The translations under genes and the position numbers were made by a program. The notes beneath the pieces were generated by a model. That model had not been told where the DNA came from. It made no database searches and was given only the letters and a program-made list of their open reading frames with translations. From Scandinavium vulneris_A (lineage in GTDB: Bacteria; Pseudomonadota; Gammaproteobacteria; Enterobacterales; Enterobacteriaceae): 64,000 nt of DNA. The DNA lies in assembly GCA_046518185.1 (NCBI GenBank), contig JBKGRZ010000001.1:806001-870000 (forward strand). The letters are read 5' to 3'. Below are positions 26,048 through 34,710 of the stretch, piece after piece; within the stretch, counting starts at the first letter, position 1; each line of letters opens with the position of its first letter.

Positions 26048-26971
26048 TCACTCTCGATTCGCCTCCTGCCACAGCTTTTCGACAATACGCTGGGCGGCAA
26101 TCGCCTGTTCGCCCGATGTTTCCGGAACCGTCTGATTTTGCACGCATTCGATAAAGTGACGCGCACAGCCCGCGAAACCTCGCTGCTCCAGCGTGCTTTG
26201 CCAGCCGGGAATCGGACGCTGGAACACGCCGTGGCCACGCTCTTCCCGCCAGTCGCGCATATCGGTAATGTCGATCAGACCACCGTCGGTTACCGCCTGG
26301 ACCCATTCGCGTTGGCTGCCCGCCCGGCGATGCATACTGGTAGTAATCTGCATCTGCGGCAGGCTGAAGTGATGCTCGGCATAGAACATTTCACCCTGAT
26401 CGGTGGTTTGCAACAGCCCGCCGCTCAACTGCGGCGTACCGCCAGCCAGCCACAGCGCCGTATCCACCACGTGCAGATAATCGTCGAGCAGGGTAAAACG
26501 CAGATCGTTCGGCCCGACGCTGTCAGCCCGGTGTTTATCCATCCGCAGCGACGCGCCTGCGCGCAGGTTGGCTTTCAGTTCGCGGTACAGCGGCGCAAAG
26601 CGGCGGTTAAACCCGACCATCAGGGTCAGTTTTTTCTTCTCAGCCAGTTCAATCAAACGCACAGCATCGCTGAGTTTGTCCGCCAGGGGTTTATCCACGC
26701 AGACGTGAACGCCTAAATTCAGCAGCTCGCTCACCACCGCGTAATGGGTGGCGGTGGCACTGTGGACAAATACCGCATCGCACTGTGAGGCAAGATGCGC
26801 CAACGAATCCGCCAGCGGGATCCGGTAGGCTTCACAGATACGCAGTGCCTTTTCACGTCCCGGTGACCAGGCGGCCTGCAACGTCCAGTCGCTGGCGGCG
26901 CTTAATACCGGCAGCCACGCTTTTTGCGCGATGCCCCCGAGCCCGACGACGCCTATCCGAAGTTTCGCCAT
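26048..26971 (-). CDS. mviM: Gfo/Idh/MocA-family putative oxidoreductase MviM (YceM)
   Basis: Predicted NAD(P)-dependent oxidoreductase of unknown substrate. The 307-residue protein has an N-terminal Rossmann motif VVGLGGIAQKAW and the CVDKPLADK segment, the EKP-like motif of the Gfo/Idh/MocA family, followed by a C-terminal alpha/beta dimerisation domain. I chose the ATG at 26969-26971; an adjacent GTG would add one codon. It lies 5 nt after yceH and is in the same minus-strand run. Confidence 0.93.
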   Translation of the reverse strand: MAKLRIGVVGLGGIAQKAWLPVLSAASDWTLQAAWSPGREKALRICEAYRIPLADSLAHLASQCDAVFVHSATATHYAVVSELLNLGVHVCVDKPLADKLSDAVRLIELAEKKKLTLMVGFNRRFAPLYRELKANLRAGASLRMDKHRADSVGPNDLRFTLLDDYLHVVDTALWLAGGTPQLSGGLLQTTDQGEMFYAEHHFSLPQMQITTSMHRRAGSQREWVQAVTDGGLIDITDMRDWREERGHGVFQRPIPGWQSTLEQRGFAGCARHFIECVQNQTVPETSGEQAIAAQRIVEKLWQEANRE

Positions 26972-26976
26972 CACGC

Positions 26977-27627
26977 TTAATCTCCCAGGTGAGCCAGTAA
27001 GGAATCGAGACGCTGCTTAAGCTCTTCCACTTCGCCTTCCAGCGCTTCCACGCGCGCCACCAGCTCGTCAGAGGCCGGTGCGGTAGCAGGCGTAGCGGCG
27101 ACAGCCGAGGTGTCGACTTCTCCGCTGAACAGATGCATATAACGATGTTCGCGCTTGCCCGGCTCGCGCGGCAGACGCACCACAAACGGGCCGTCTTCGC
27201 GTTCGGCCAGTTTTTCCAGCGCCGTTTCGACTTCCGTCGTGTCAGCAAATTCATGCATACGCTGACCTCGGCTACGCAGTTCACCGGGCGTTTGTGCCCC
27301 GCGCAGTAGCAGGGTAGTCACCAGCGCGACCTCACCTGCAGTCAGCTTCAGGTCGCCAAATTCTGAGTTGCAGAAGCGCTGTTCATATTTGGTCACCCGG
27401 TTACCAAAGCCGCTCACCGTGCGCAGATAATGACGTTTAACCAGTTGGTCGAGGAGATCCTGGACTTCACTTTCGCCGAGCGACATCACCGGCTCGCGGT
27501 TGCTCTTCTGATTACAGGCCAGGGTTACCGCGTTCACCGACAGCGGATATTGCTCCGGGGTGGTCACCTGTTTTTCGAGCAGACAGCCAATCACTCGCGC
27601 TTCGAGCGCCGTTAACTGATACTTCAT
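26977..27627 (-). CDS. yceH: DUF480-family protein YceH
   Basis: The 216-residue protein belongs to the YceH/DUF480 family, predicted to fold as tandem winged helices (LTALEARVIGCLLEKQVTTP at the start; LLRGAQTPGELRSR in the middle) and to end in a heptad-like coiled coil (VARVEALEGEVEELKQRLDS). No activity is established. It sits between rimJ and mviM, with a conserved order in enterobacteria. Confidence 0.93.
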   Translation of the reverse strand: MKYQLTALEARVIGCLLEKQVTTPEQYPLSVNAVTLACNQKSNREPVMSLGESEVQDLLDQLVKRHYLRTVSGFGNRVTKYEQRFCNSEFGDLKLTAGEVALVTTLLLRGAQTPGELRSRGQRMHEFADTTEVETALEKLAEREDGPFVVRLPREPGKREHRYMHLFSGEVDTSAVAATPATAPASDELVARVEALEGEVEELKQRLDSLLAHLGD

Positions 27628-27636
27628 GGTTTCTCC

Positions 27637-28221
27637 TTAGCGACCCGCCGTCCACTCACGGGTGGTGAGCGCGGTCAGAACATGGTCCCGCCACTGCCCG
27701 TCAATCAGCAGATAGTCTTTGGCGTACCCTTCTTTTTCAAATCCGAGTTTTGCGAGCAGCGCGCCGCTGCGCTGGTTATGCGGCATATAGTTAGCCATGA
27801 TCCGGTGAATATGCTGCGTGCGCTGCATATACCGAATGGCGGAGGTCAGCGCTTCATACATCAGTCCCTGCCCCTGCCATTTCTCACCAATGGAATAGCC
27901 GAGATAGCAGGCGTGGAACGAGCCGCGCACCACGTTGGAGAAGTTGGCGATGCCGATGATTTCTTTCTCTTCGGGGTCAAGCAGCGCGAAGTAAAACGCC
28001 GTACCCTGCTTGTGAAATTCGCTAATCATCGACAAACGCGCCTGCCAGCCTGAGGGATAGCAATGGCTGTCGTCGCGCACGGGCTCCCAGGGTTTCAAAT
28101 ACAGTTTATTTTCTGCGTAATAATCGGCAAGCCGCCAGGCGTCCCGGTCATGAACCAGACGCACCACCAGCCGGTCTGTTGTTAAGCGCACTTTCGGCAC
28201 GTTACTGCGATAGCCAAACAT
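27637..28221 (-). CDS. rimJ: Ribosomal protein S5 N-alanine acetyltransferase RimJ
   Basis: GNAT-family N-acetyltransferase acting on the N-terminal alanine of ribosomal protein S5. The ATG at 28219-28221 (MFGYRSNVPKVRLTTDRL) gives 194 residues, the E. coli length; an open extension of 40 codons upstream runs across the promoter region and was rejected. The acetyl-CoA loop GYSIGEKWQGQGLM (about 108-121) and NQRSGALLAKLGFEKEG are visible. It diverges from mdtH. Confidence 0.96.
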   Translation of the reverse strand: MFGYRSNVPKVRLTTDRLVVRLVHDRDAWRLADYYAENKLYLKPWEPVRDDSHCYPSGWQARLSMISEFHKQGTAFYFALLDPEEKEIIGIANFSNVVRGSFHACYLGYSIGEKWQGQGLMYEALTSAIRYMQRTQHIHRIMANYMPHNQRSGALLAKLGFEKEGYAKDYLLIDGQWRDHVLTALTTREWTAGR

Positions 28222-28443
28222 CTTCCCCCACTCCTTATAAGCGCCATTATGTTCACTATACCTGCCCACTGGCACCTTGTGAAAACAGCGACATACGTTT
28301 TTCTGCGTCACTTCTGCTTTTCGATAAATAAACTCTATCAAAATAGTCTTTTGATAAAAAAATATTGTTGCGCAGATGCCCGGAAAATCGCCGTTCTGAC
28401 GGTAGAATATCGGTTCTCACCGTTTTATTCCCCTGGAGGGGAA

Positions 28444-29655
28444 ATGCCATCGCGCATCTCACAGGCTCGCAGCCTGGGCAAATATTTCCTGCTCGTCGAC
28501 AACATGCTGGTTGTGCTCGGCTTTTTTGTCGTCTTTCCATTAATTTCGATTCGCTTTGTCGACCAGATGGGCTGGGCGGCACTGATGGTCGGGATAGCCC
28601 TCGGGCTACGCCAGCTGGTCCAGCAAGGCTTGGGGATTTTTGGCGGCGCGATTGCTGACCGTTTCGGCGCGAAACCGATGATCGTCACCGGGATGCTCAT
28701 GCGGGCGGCGGGTTTCGCCACTATGGCTATCGCCCATGAACCCTGGATGCTGTGGCTCTCCTGTGTGTTGTCGGGGCTCGGCGGCACTCTGTTTGACCCG
28801 CCGCGTGCCGCGCTGGTGGTCAAATTAGTCAGGCCGAATCAGCGTGGGCGATTTTTTTCGCTGCTGATGATGCAAGACAGCGCCGGGGCGGTGATCGGTG
28901 CCCTGCTCGGCAGTTGGCTGCTGCAATATGATTTCCGTCTGGTGTGCAGCGTGGGCGCGGTGCTGTTTATTCTTTGTGCCGCGTTTAACGCCTGGTATCT
29001 CCCGGCGTGGAAACTCTCGACGGTCAAAACGCCGGTGCGCGAAGGCCTGTCGCGGGTGCTGAGTGACAAACGTTTTGTCACTTATGTGCTGACCCTGACC
29101 GGGTACTACATGCTGGCGGTGCAGGTGATGCTGATGTTGCCTATCATGGTAAATGATATCGCGGGCACGCCTGCGGCGGTGAAATGGATGTACGCCATTG
29201 AAGCCACGCTGTCGTTATCGTTGCTCTACCCTATCGCTCGCTGGAGCGAGAAACGCTTCCGTCTCGAGCACCGTCTGATGGCCGGGTTGCTGATCATGAC
29301 CGTGGCGATGCTGCCGATTGGGCTTTCTGCCAATCTTCAACAGCTGTTCACCCTGATTTGCGTGTTCTATATCGGCTCTATTATCGCCGAACCGGCGCGT
29401 GAAACCCTGAGCGCCCAGCTGGCGGATCCACGGGCGCGTGGCAGCTATATGGGCTTCAGCCGATTGGGGTTAGCCTTTGGTGGTGCCCTGGGTTATGCCG
29501 GGGGTGGCTGGCTGTTTGATGCGGGCAAAGCCATTAACCAGCCCGAGCTGCCGTGGGCGATGCTTGGCGTCATTGGTTTCATCACCTTCCTGGCGCTGTG
29601 GTGGCAATTCAGTACCAAACGCGCCACCACCGGGATGGTTGAACCCGGGGCCTGA
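28444..29655 (+). CDS. mdtH: MFS multidrug transporter MdtH
   Basis: Inner-membrane efflux pump of the DHA1 family; E. coli MdtH confers modest fluoroquinolone resistance when overexpressed. I chose the ATG at 28444 (MPSRISQARSLGKYFLL), preceded by GGAGGGG; the frame is open 65 codons further upstream into the rimJ promoter region. 403 residues, 12 hydrophobic segments, motif A as GAIADRFGAKP near residue 75. In E. coli the next gene is grxB; here yceB follows directly after 106 bp. Confidence 0.95.
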   Translation: MPSRISQARSLGKYFLLVDNMLVVLGFFVVFPLISIRFVDQMGWAALMVGIALGLRQLVQQGLGIFGGAIADRFGAKPMIVTGMLMRAAGFATMAIAHEPWMLWLSCVLSGLGGTLFDPPRAALVVKLVRPNQRGRFFSLLMMQDSAGAVIGALLGSWLLQYDFRLVCSVGAVLFILCAAFNAWYLPAWKLSTVKTPVREGLSRVLSDKRFVTYVLTLTGYYMLAVQVMLMLPIMVNDIAGTPAAVKWMYAIEATLSLSLLYPIARWSEKRFRLEHRLMAGLLIMTVAMLPIGLSANLQQLFTLICVFYIGSIIAEPARETLSAQLADPRARGSYMGFSRLGLAFGGALGYAGGGWLFDAGKAINQPELPWAMLGVIGFITFLALWWQFSTKRATTGMVEPGA

Positions 29656-29761
29656 TGTTAACAGTGGTAACAATTCAGCGGATTCTGCTGGTGCGCATTA
29701 GGCTGACAGGGCATGCTGCTTTGTGTCAGGATGAGACAAAGACGTCATGTTGAGGAACCCC

Positions 29762-30322
29762 ATGAAAAAGTTGTTGATGGTCGCCGCGCTGATTGTGAGC
29801 GGCCTGGTGGTAGGCTGTAATCAGCTAACGCAGTACACCGTGAGTGAGCAAGAGATTAACCAGGCCCTGCAAAAGCGGAACAATTTCTCCAAAGATATTG
29901 GCCTGCCGGGCGTGGCGGATGCACATATTGTGCTGACTAATCTCTCCAGTGCCATTGGTCGTGAAGAGCCGAACAAAATCACGCTTAACGGGGTCGCGAA
30001 TCTGGATATGACCTCGCTATTTGGTAATCAGAAAGCGACCATTAACCTGAAACTGAAAGCGCTGCCGGTGTTCAATAAAGAGAAAGGGGCGATTTTCCTG
30101 CAGGAAATGGAAGTGGTGGATGCCAAAGTCCAGCCGGAGAAAATGCAGTCAGTGGTGCAAACCATGATGCCCTATCTGAACCAGTCGCTGCGCAGCTACT
30201 TCAACACGCAGCCTGCCTACGTTCTGCGTGAAGATGCCAGCGAAGGTGAGGCTCTGGCGAAGAAATACGCGAAAGGAATTGAGGTTAAGCCTGGCGAAAT
30301 CATCATCCCGCTGACCAATTAA
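29762..30322 (+). CDS. yceB: DUF1439 lipoprotein YceB
   Basis: Predicted envelope lipoprotein of unknown function. Start at 29762 (MKKLLMVAALIVSGLVVGC) gives 186 residues, with the lipobox VVGC at residues 16-19 and a following N-Q that suggests outer-membrane sorting. The ORF could begin five codons earlier but the ATG preceded by TGAGGAACCCC is better. The remainder is a DUF1439 (SYLF/BPI-like) domain. It is followed by a terminator. Confidence 0.93.
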   Translation: MKKLLMVAALIVSGLVVGCNQLTQYTVSEQEINQALQKRNNFSKDIGLPGVADAHIVLTNLSSAIGREEPNKITLNGVANLDMTSLFGNQKATINLKLKALPVFNKEKGAIFLQEMEVVDAKVQPEKMQSVVQTMMPYLNQSLRSYFNTQPAYVLREDASEGEALAKKYAKGIEVKPGEIIIPLTN

Positions 30323-30338
30323 TCACACTGTTTTAGAA

Positions 30339-30366
30339 ACGGGCACTTCGGTGCCCGTTTTTTTTC
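30339..30366 (+). terminator. yceB terminator
   Basis: ACGGGCAC-TTCG-GTGCCCGT followed by TTTTTTTT, 17 nt after the yceB stop. Confidence 0.9.
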
Positions 30367-30382
30367 ACGGAAAGGAGTGCAA

Positions 30383-30398
30383 AGGAAAACGATTCCGT
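30383..30398. promoter_or_regulatory. PurR operator of pyrC
   Basis: AGGAAAACGATTCCGT matches the PurR consensus ACGCAAACGTTTTCGT at 12 of 16 positions, with the central ACG intact. It lies 52-67 bp upstream of the pyrC ATG; pyrC is a known PurR target in E. coli. Confidence 0.7.
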
Positions 30399-30407
30399 TT
30401 AACCTTA

Positions 30408-30444
30408 GCTCCCGGCAAAAATAGCCTTCTCAACCAGCCGGAGC
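30408..30444 (+). promoter_or_regulatory. pyrC leader hairpin sequestering the Shine-Dalgarno
   Basis: GCTC(C)CGGC at 30408-30416 can pair with GCCGGAGC at 30437-30444, covering the GGAG ribosome-binding site. In E. coli and Salmonella pyrC, transcription starts at a C when CTP is plentiful, giving an RNA that folds this hairpin and is poorly translated. When CTP is low it starts a few bases later at a G, and the hairpin fails. The CCCGG start region here fits that switch. Confidence 0.75.
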
Positions 30445-30449
30445 CTTCC

Positions 30450-31496
30450 ATGACAGCACAATCCCAGCGCCTGAAAATCCGCCGTCCCGACGACTGGCAT
30501 ATCCATCTGCGTGATGGCGATATGCTCAAAACCGTCGTGCCCTATACCAGTGAAGTGTATGGCCGGGCGATTGTGATGCCAAACCTGGTGCCGCCTATCA
30601 CCACGGTTGACGCGGCGATAAGCTACCGTCAGCGCATTCTTGACGCCGTTCCGGCGGGCCACGATTTTACCCCACTGATGACCTGCTATTTAACCGACAC
30701 GCTCGACCCGAACGAGCTGGAGCGCGGGTTTAACGAAGGCGTGTTTACCGCGGCTAAACTCTATCCGGCCAATGCCACCACCAACTCCAGCCACGGCGTG
30801 ACCAGCATTGATGCCATTATGCCGGTGCTGGAACGGATGCAGAAGCTGGGGATGCCGCTGCTGGTTCATGGCGAAGTGACGCACGCGGATATTGACATTT
30901 TCGACCGGGAAGCACGCTTCATTGAAACGGTGATGGAGCCGATGCGTCAGCGTCTGCCGGGTCTAAAAGTGGTGTTCGAACATATCACCACCAAAGATGC
31001 CGCCGAGTACGTCCGCGACGGAAACGAACTGCTGGCCGCGACCATCACCCCACAGCACCTGATGTTTAACCGTAACCACATGCTGGTCGGCGGCGTGCGC
31101 CCTCACCTGTACTGTCTGCCGATTTTGAAGCGCAACGTTCACCAGCAGGCGCTGCGTGAACTGGTCGCCAGCGGCTTTGAGCGTGCGTTCCTCGGGACCG
31201 ACTCCGCGCCGCACGCCCGTCATCGCAAAGAAGCCAGCTGCGGCTGTGCGGGCTGTTTTAACGCCCCTACGGCGTTGGGGAGCTATGCGACCGTGTTCGA
31301 AGAGATGAACGCCTTGCAACACTTTGAAGCGTTCTGCTCGCTGAACGGCCCGCGTTTCTATGGCCTGCCGGTGAATGAAAGCGTTATCGAACTGGAGCGC
31401 ACTGAAAGCCAGGTGGTCGAGAGTATCGCCCTGACCGATGACACGCTGATCCCGTTCCTGGCGGGTGAAACCGTGCGCTGGAGCGTCAAAGGCTAA
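30450..31496 (+). CDS. pyrC: Dihydroorotase PyrC
   Basis: Third step of pyrimidine synthesis: cyclises carbamoyl-aspartate to dihydroorotate. The ATG at 30450 (MTAQSQRLKIRRPDDWHIHL) gives 348 residues. Zinc ligands His17 and His19 (HIH), the carbamylated lysine in AAKLYPA (103), and HGEVTHADID and GTDSAPHARHRK segments are visible, so it is a type II dihydroorotase. Upstream lie a PurR box and the CTP-sensing leader hairpin; the open extension of 33 codons upstream is leader, not protein. Confidence 0.97.
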   Translation: MTAQSQRLKIRRPDDWHIHLRDGDMLKTVVPYTSEVYGRAIVMPNLVPPITTVDAAISYRQRILDAVPAGHDFTPLMTCYLTDTLDPNELERGFNEGVFTAAKLYPANATTNSSHGVTSIDAIMPVLERMQKLGMPLLVHGEVTHADIDIFDREARFIETVMEPMRQRLPGLKVVFEHITTKDAAEYVRDGNELLAATITPQHLMFNRNHMLVGGVRPHLYCLPILKRNVHQQALRELVASGFERAFLGTDSAPHARHRKEASCGCAGCFNAPTALGSYATVFEEMNALQHFEAFCSLNGPRFYGLPVNESVIELERTESQVVESIALTDDTLIPFLAGETVRWSVKG

Positions 31497-31534
31497 ATAA
31501 GTGTCTGTCCCCTGTTGTAAATTGCGTAAAGTGA

Positions 31535-31550
31535 CTGTATAAATATCCAG
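31535..31550. promoter_or_regulatory. LexA box of dinI
   Basis: CTGTATAAATATCCAG has the CTGT-N8-CAG core of the SOS box (one deviation from CTGT-N8-ACAG), within TGACTGTATAAATATCCAGT. It overlaps the promoter 23 bp upstream of dinI and resembles the E. coli dinI box. Confidence 0.85.
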
Positions 31551-31572
31551 TATATTCAACAGGGGGCAAATT

Positions 31573-31818
31573 ATGCGTATTGAAGTGACCATTGCCAAAA
31601 CGACTGTCCTACCCGCTGGCGCTATTGATGCGCTAACTACCGAGCTTTCTCGCCGTATTCACGACCAGTTTCCTGACCAAAACGGCCAGGTCAGCGTGCG
31701 CTATGCCGCAGGCAATAATCTTACCGTTCTTGGCGGTGCCAAAGAAGACAAAGACCGCATCAGCGAAATCCTTCAGGAAACCTGGGAAAGCGCAGACGAC
31801 TGGTTTAACCCTGCATAG
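31573..31818 (+). CDS. dinI: DNA damage-inducible protein DinI
   Basis: Small SOS protein that binds and stabilises RecA filaments and modulates RecA coprotease activity. The 81-residue protein begins MRIEVTIAKTTVLPAGAIDA and ends with the acidic helix (KDRISEILQETWESADDWF) that mimics DNA. A LexA box precedes it. Confidence 0.97.
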   Translation: MRIEVTIAKTTVLPAGAIDALTTELSRRIHDQFPDQNGQVSVRYAAGNNLTVLGGAKEDKDRISEILQETWESADDWFNPA

Positions 31819-31864
31819 AGCAGGTTATCTGATTAAAAAACGCTCCATCATTATGTAATCTTTT

Positions 31865-31887
31865 GCCGGGTCGCCCCGGCTTTTTTA
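31865..31887 (+). terminator. dinI terminator
   Basis: GCCGGG-TCGC-CCCGGC followed by TTTTTTATT, 46 nt after the dinI stop. The remaining gap to bssS is A+T-rich and contains the bssS promoter. Confidence 0.85.
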
Positions 31888-32040
31888 TTCCTTTTCTGCG
31901 CCTTTTTTGCTCTTTTTCTTATTGCATCGCTGTGCGATTAAAAAATAACGAACTAAATGCCGTTTTATTGTTCAAAAAAACGGATGAGGAGGAAAAAGAG
32001 GTTGCGGGTTACCTAAAAATTCGAATATTTTCTTAGTTGT

Positions 32041-32049
32041 TGATATAAT
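32041..32049 (+). promoter_or_regulatory. Extended -10 promoter of bssS
   Basis: TGA followed by TATAAT (32044-32049) gives an extended -10 element TGnTATAAT; no good -35 is seen. The expected start leaves a leader of about 60 nt before bssS. Confidence 0.6.
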
Positions 32050-32118
32050 TAGTTTGCTTCAGAAAACACGCATTGAACCTCGAACCAGTGTCTTTTAACA
32101 CGTTAATAAGGGGTTATG

Positions 32119-32373
32119 ATGGAAAAGAATAATGAAGTCATCCAGACCCATCCCCTCATCGGATGGGACATCAGTACCGTAGACAGCTACGACGCGCTGA
32201 TGCTGCGCCTGCACTACCAGAACCCCACACAATCGAGTCAGCACGAAGCAGAAATCGGTCAAACGCTATGGTTAACGACCGATGTCGCCCGCCAGTTTAT
32301 TTCTATTTTAGAAGCGGGCATCGCCAAAATTGAATCCGGCGATTACCAGGAAAACGAGTATCGAAGGCATTAG
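32119..32373 (+). CDS. bssS: Biofilm formation regulator BssS
   Basis: Small cytosolic protein (84 residues) linked in E. coli to biofilm formation, indole and AI-2 signalling; its mechanism is not known. The sequence MEKNNEVIQTHPLIGWDIST and the C-terminal NEYRRH are nearly identical to E. coli. The ATG at 32119 is preferred over the adjacent ATG at 32116 to match the family start. Confidence 0.95.
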   Translation: MEKNNEVIQTHPLIGWDISTVDSYDALMLRLHYQNPTQSSQHEAEIGQTLWLTTDVARQFISILEAGIAKIESGDYQENEYRRH

Positions 32374-32399
32374 CGCTTAATGCTGAAAATTCACGCAAC

Positions 32400-32428
32400 A
32401 GGCACCCATCGGGTGCCTTATTATTTTG
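32400..32428 (+). terminator. bssS terminator
   Basis: AGGCACCC-ATC-GGGTGCCT followed by TATTATTTT, 27 nt after the bssS stop. Confidence 0.8.
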
Positions 32429-32489
32429 CCTTGTCAGACAGAATCAGATTAATTACCCTGCTAATAAAGAAGATGCCCAGGACATACGC

Positions 32490-33608
32490 ATGAACTATGA
32501 CTTAATTATTATCGGCAGCGGGTCTGTCGGCGCTGCCGCCGGTTATTATGCCTCCCGCGCCGGGCTTTCAGTCCTGATGACCGATGCGCACTTGCCCCCG
32601 CATGCCGAAGGCAGCCATCACGGTGATACCCGCCTGATTCGCCATGCCTATGGTGAAGGTGAAAAATACGTCCCAATGGTTCTACGCGCGCAAACGCTGT
32701 GGGATGAGCTGGCCCAGCTCAGCGGAGAAGAGATCTTCGAGCAAACCGGGGTGATTAATCTCGGCCCCGCCCATTCATCGTTCCTGGCGAACGTCGCTCA
32801 AAGCGCGGAACAGTTTGGCCTGAACGTTGAAAAACTCGACGCCCAGACGCTGATGGCCCGCTGGCCTGAAATTCGCGTCCCCGACGATTACATCGGCCTC
32901 TTTGAACCGGCATCGGGCGTGCTGCGCAGCGAACGCGCCGTCAAAGCGTGGGTTGAACTGGCCCGCGAAGCCGGCTGCGCGCAGTTGTTTAACTGCCCGG
33001 TCAACGCCGTGCATCATCACGCCGAGGGCGTGACTATCGACACCGCCGACGGCAGCTATACCGGTAAGCGTTTACTGGTCAGCGCCGGAACCTGGGTGAC
33101 GAAACTGCTGCCTGAACTGCCGGTACAGCCGGTACGTAAGGTCTTTGCCTGGTTCCAGGCTGACGGACGTTACAGCCGCAAAAATAACTTCCCGGCGTTC
33201 ACCAGTGAAATGCCCAACGGCGACCAGTATTATGGTTTCCCGGCAGAAGAGAATGAGCTGAAGCTTGGCAAGCATAACGGGGGGCAGATTATTGATTCGC
33301 CTGAACAGCGCAAACCCTTTGGGGCCGTTGCCACTGACGGCTCCGAAGCGTTCAACTTCCTGCGCAATGTGTTGCCCGGGGTCGGGGGCTGCTTGTACGG
33401 CGCGGCCTGTACCTACGACAACTCACCGGACGAAGATTTCATCATCGACACCCTGCCCGGCTATGACAATACGCTGGTGATTTCCGGCCTGAGCGGGCAT
33501 GGCTTCAAGTTCACCTCGGTGCTGGGAGAGATTGCCGCTGACTTTGCCCAGGGCAAAACGCCTGCTTTCGATCTGTCACCGTTCAGACTGGCGCGTTTCG
33601 GGAACTAA
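32490..33608 (+). CDS. solA: N-methyl-L-tryptophan oxidase SolA
   Basis: Monomeric sarcosine-oxidase-family flavoenzyme that oxidatively demethylates N-methyl-L-tryptophan. The 372-residue protein has the N-terminal FAD-binding motif GSGSVGAAAGYYA (about 9-21) and Cys307 in YGAACTYDNSPDED, the position that binds FAD covalently in the family. GLSGHGFKF near the C-terminus is also typical. It converges on trhO; the yceO-yceJ-yceI genes found near here in E. coli are absent. Confidence 0.95.
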   Translation: MNYDLIIIGSGSVGAAAGYYASRAGLSVLMTDAHLPPHAEGSHHGDTRLIRHAYGEGEKYVPMVLRAQTLWDELAQLSGEEIFEQTGVINLGPAHSSFLANVAQSAEQFGLNVEKLDAQTLMARWPEIRVPDDYIGLFEPASGVLRSERAVKAWVELAREAGCAQLFNCPVNAVHHHAEGVTIDTADGSYTGKRLLVSAGTWVTKLLPELPVQPVRKVFAWFQADGRYSRKNNFPAFTSEMPNGDQYYGFPAEENELKLGKHNGGQIIDSPEQRKPFGAVATDGSEAFNFLRNVLPGVGGCLYGAACTYDNSPDEDFIIDTLPGYDNTLVISGLSGHGFKFTSVLGEIAADFAQGKTPAFDLSPFRLARFGN

Positions 33609-33614
33609 GCGCGT

Positions 33615-33648
33615 AAAAAAGCCCGGTGGCGATACGCTTACCGGGCTT
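33615..33648. terminator. solA/trhO terminator
   Basis: AAGCCCGGT and ACCGGGCTT form a 9-bp stem; the T-run (from AAAAAA) favours the minus strand, so it terminates trhO best. Confidence 0.75.
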
Positions 33649-33660
33649 GAATACGTCTTC

Positions 33661-34710
33661 TTATTCCGGGTCAGGAATACCCAGACGGGTGTTCAGCTGG
33701 CCGCGCGATTTATTGAAAATCTTATTACCATTTTCACGACCTGCGCGGCGACGGCGCTGCTCTTCTTCCGGTAAAACGCTCTCTTCTTTGCACAGATCGC
33801 TACAGCAGCCACTGTATTTCTCGGCACAAGCCGGGCACTGGATGAACAGCAGATGGCAGCCGTCGTTCAGACAATTTGTATGGGTATCGCACGGAGTGCC
33901 GCACTGGTGGCAGTGGGCAATCACGTCTTCAGAGATACGCTCTCCCATCCGCTCGTCAAACACGAAGTTCTTGCCGATAAAGCGCACCGGCAGACCCTGC
34001 TCGCGCGCGCGACGGGCGTATTCAATAATTCCGCCCTCAATATGCCAGACCTTGTTGAAGCCCTTATGCTTCATGAACGCACTGGCTTTTTCGCAGCGGA
34101 TCCCACCGGTACAGTACATCACGATCTTTTTGTCGCGATACTCTTCCATCATCTCTACCGCTTTCGGCAGCTGATCGCGGAAGGTGTCCGCCGGGATCTC
34201 CAGGGCGTTTTCGAAATGCCCCACTTCATATTCGTAGTGGTTGCGCATATCAATGAAAACGGCGTCTGGATCGTCGAGCATGGCATTCACTTCTGCCGCC
34301 TTCAGATACTCGCCGACGTCACTGGCATCAAAGGTCGGATCGTCAATGCCGTCCGCCACGATACGGTCGCGCACCTTCATGCGCAGGACCCAGAAAGATT
34401 TCCCGTCGTCGTCCAGGGCAATATTGAGACGCAGATTATTTAACGCCGGATCAAAGCCGTACAGCAGCGCACGGAAGGCGTCCATTTTGCTTTCAGGCAC
34501 GCTGATTTGCGCGTTAATGCCTTCGTGGGCGAGATACACACGACCAAAAACGCTGAGCCCTAAAAACGCCTGATACAGCGCATCGCGGGTCGCCTTTGGG
34601 TCGGCAATATGGAAGTATTTGTAGAATGAGACAGTCGTGCGCGGCTCGGTTTCTGCCATCAGCTGCGCTTTCAGTTGCTCATTCGATATGCGGTTGTGCA
34701 ACACTGGCAT
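33661..34710 (-). CDS. trhO: tRNA uridine(34) hydroxylase TrhO (rhodanese domain, YceA)
   Basis: Oxygen-dependent enzyme that makes 5-hydroxyuridine at tRNA position 34. The start at 34708-34710 (MPVLHNRISNEQ) gives 349 residues; an open extension of 16 codons upstream was not used. Domain order: N-terminal acylphosphatase-like UPF0176 domain (about 1-120), rhodanese domain (about 135-235) with the active-site loop YCTGGIRCEKAS, and a C-terminal cysteine-rich region (HCHQCG, CLNDGCHLLFIQCPAC, CCSDLC) that probably binds zinc. It diverges from lpxL. Confidence 0.95.
   Translation of the reverse strand: MPVLHNRISNEQLKAQLMAETEPRTTVSFYKYFHIADPKATRDALYQAFLGLSVFGRVYLAHEGINAQISVPESKMDAFRALLYGFDPALNNLRLNIALDDDGKSFWVLRMKVRDRIVADGIDDPTFDASDVGEYLKAAEVNAMLDDPDAVFIDMRNHYEYEVGHFENALEIPADTFRDQLPKAVEMMEEYRDKKIVMYCTGGIRCEKASAFMKHKGFNKVWHIEGGIIEYARRAREQGLPVRFIGKNFVFDERMGERISEDVIAHCHQCGTPCDTHTNCLNDGCHLLFIQCPACAEKYSGCCSDLCKEESVLPEEEQRRRRAGRENGNKIFNKSRGQLNTRLGIPDPE

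Noticed and set aside
28249..28443. 65-codon N-terminal extension of mdtH
   Set aside because: It spans the divergent rimJ/mdtH promoter region, does not match the family N-terminus, and the ATG at 28444 has a strong GGAGGGG ribosome-binding site.
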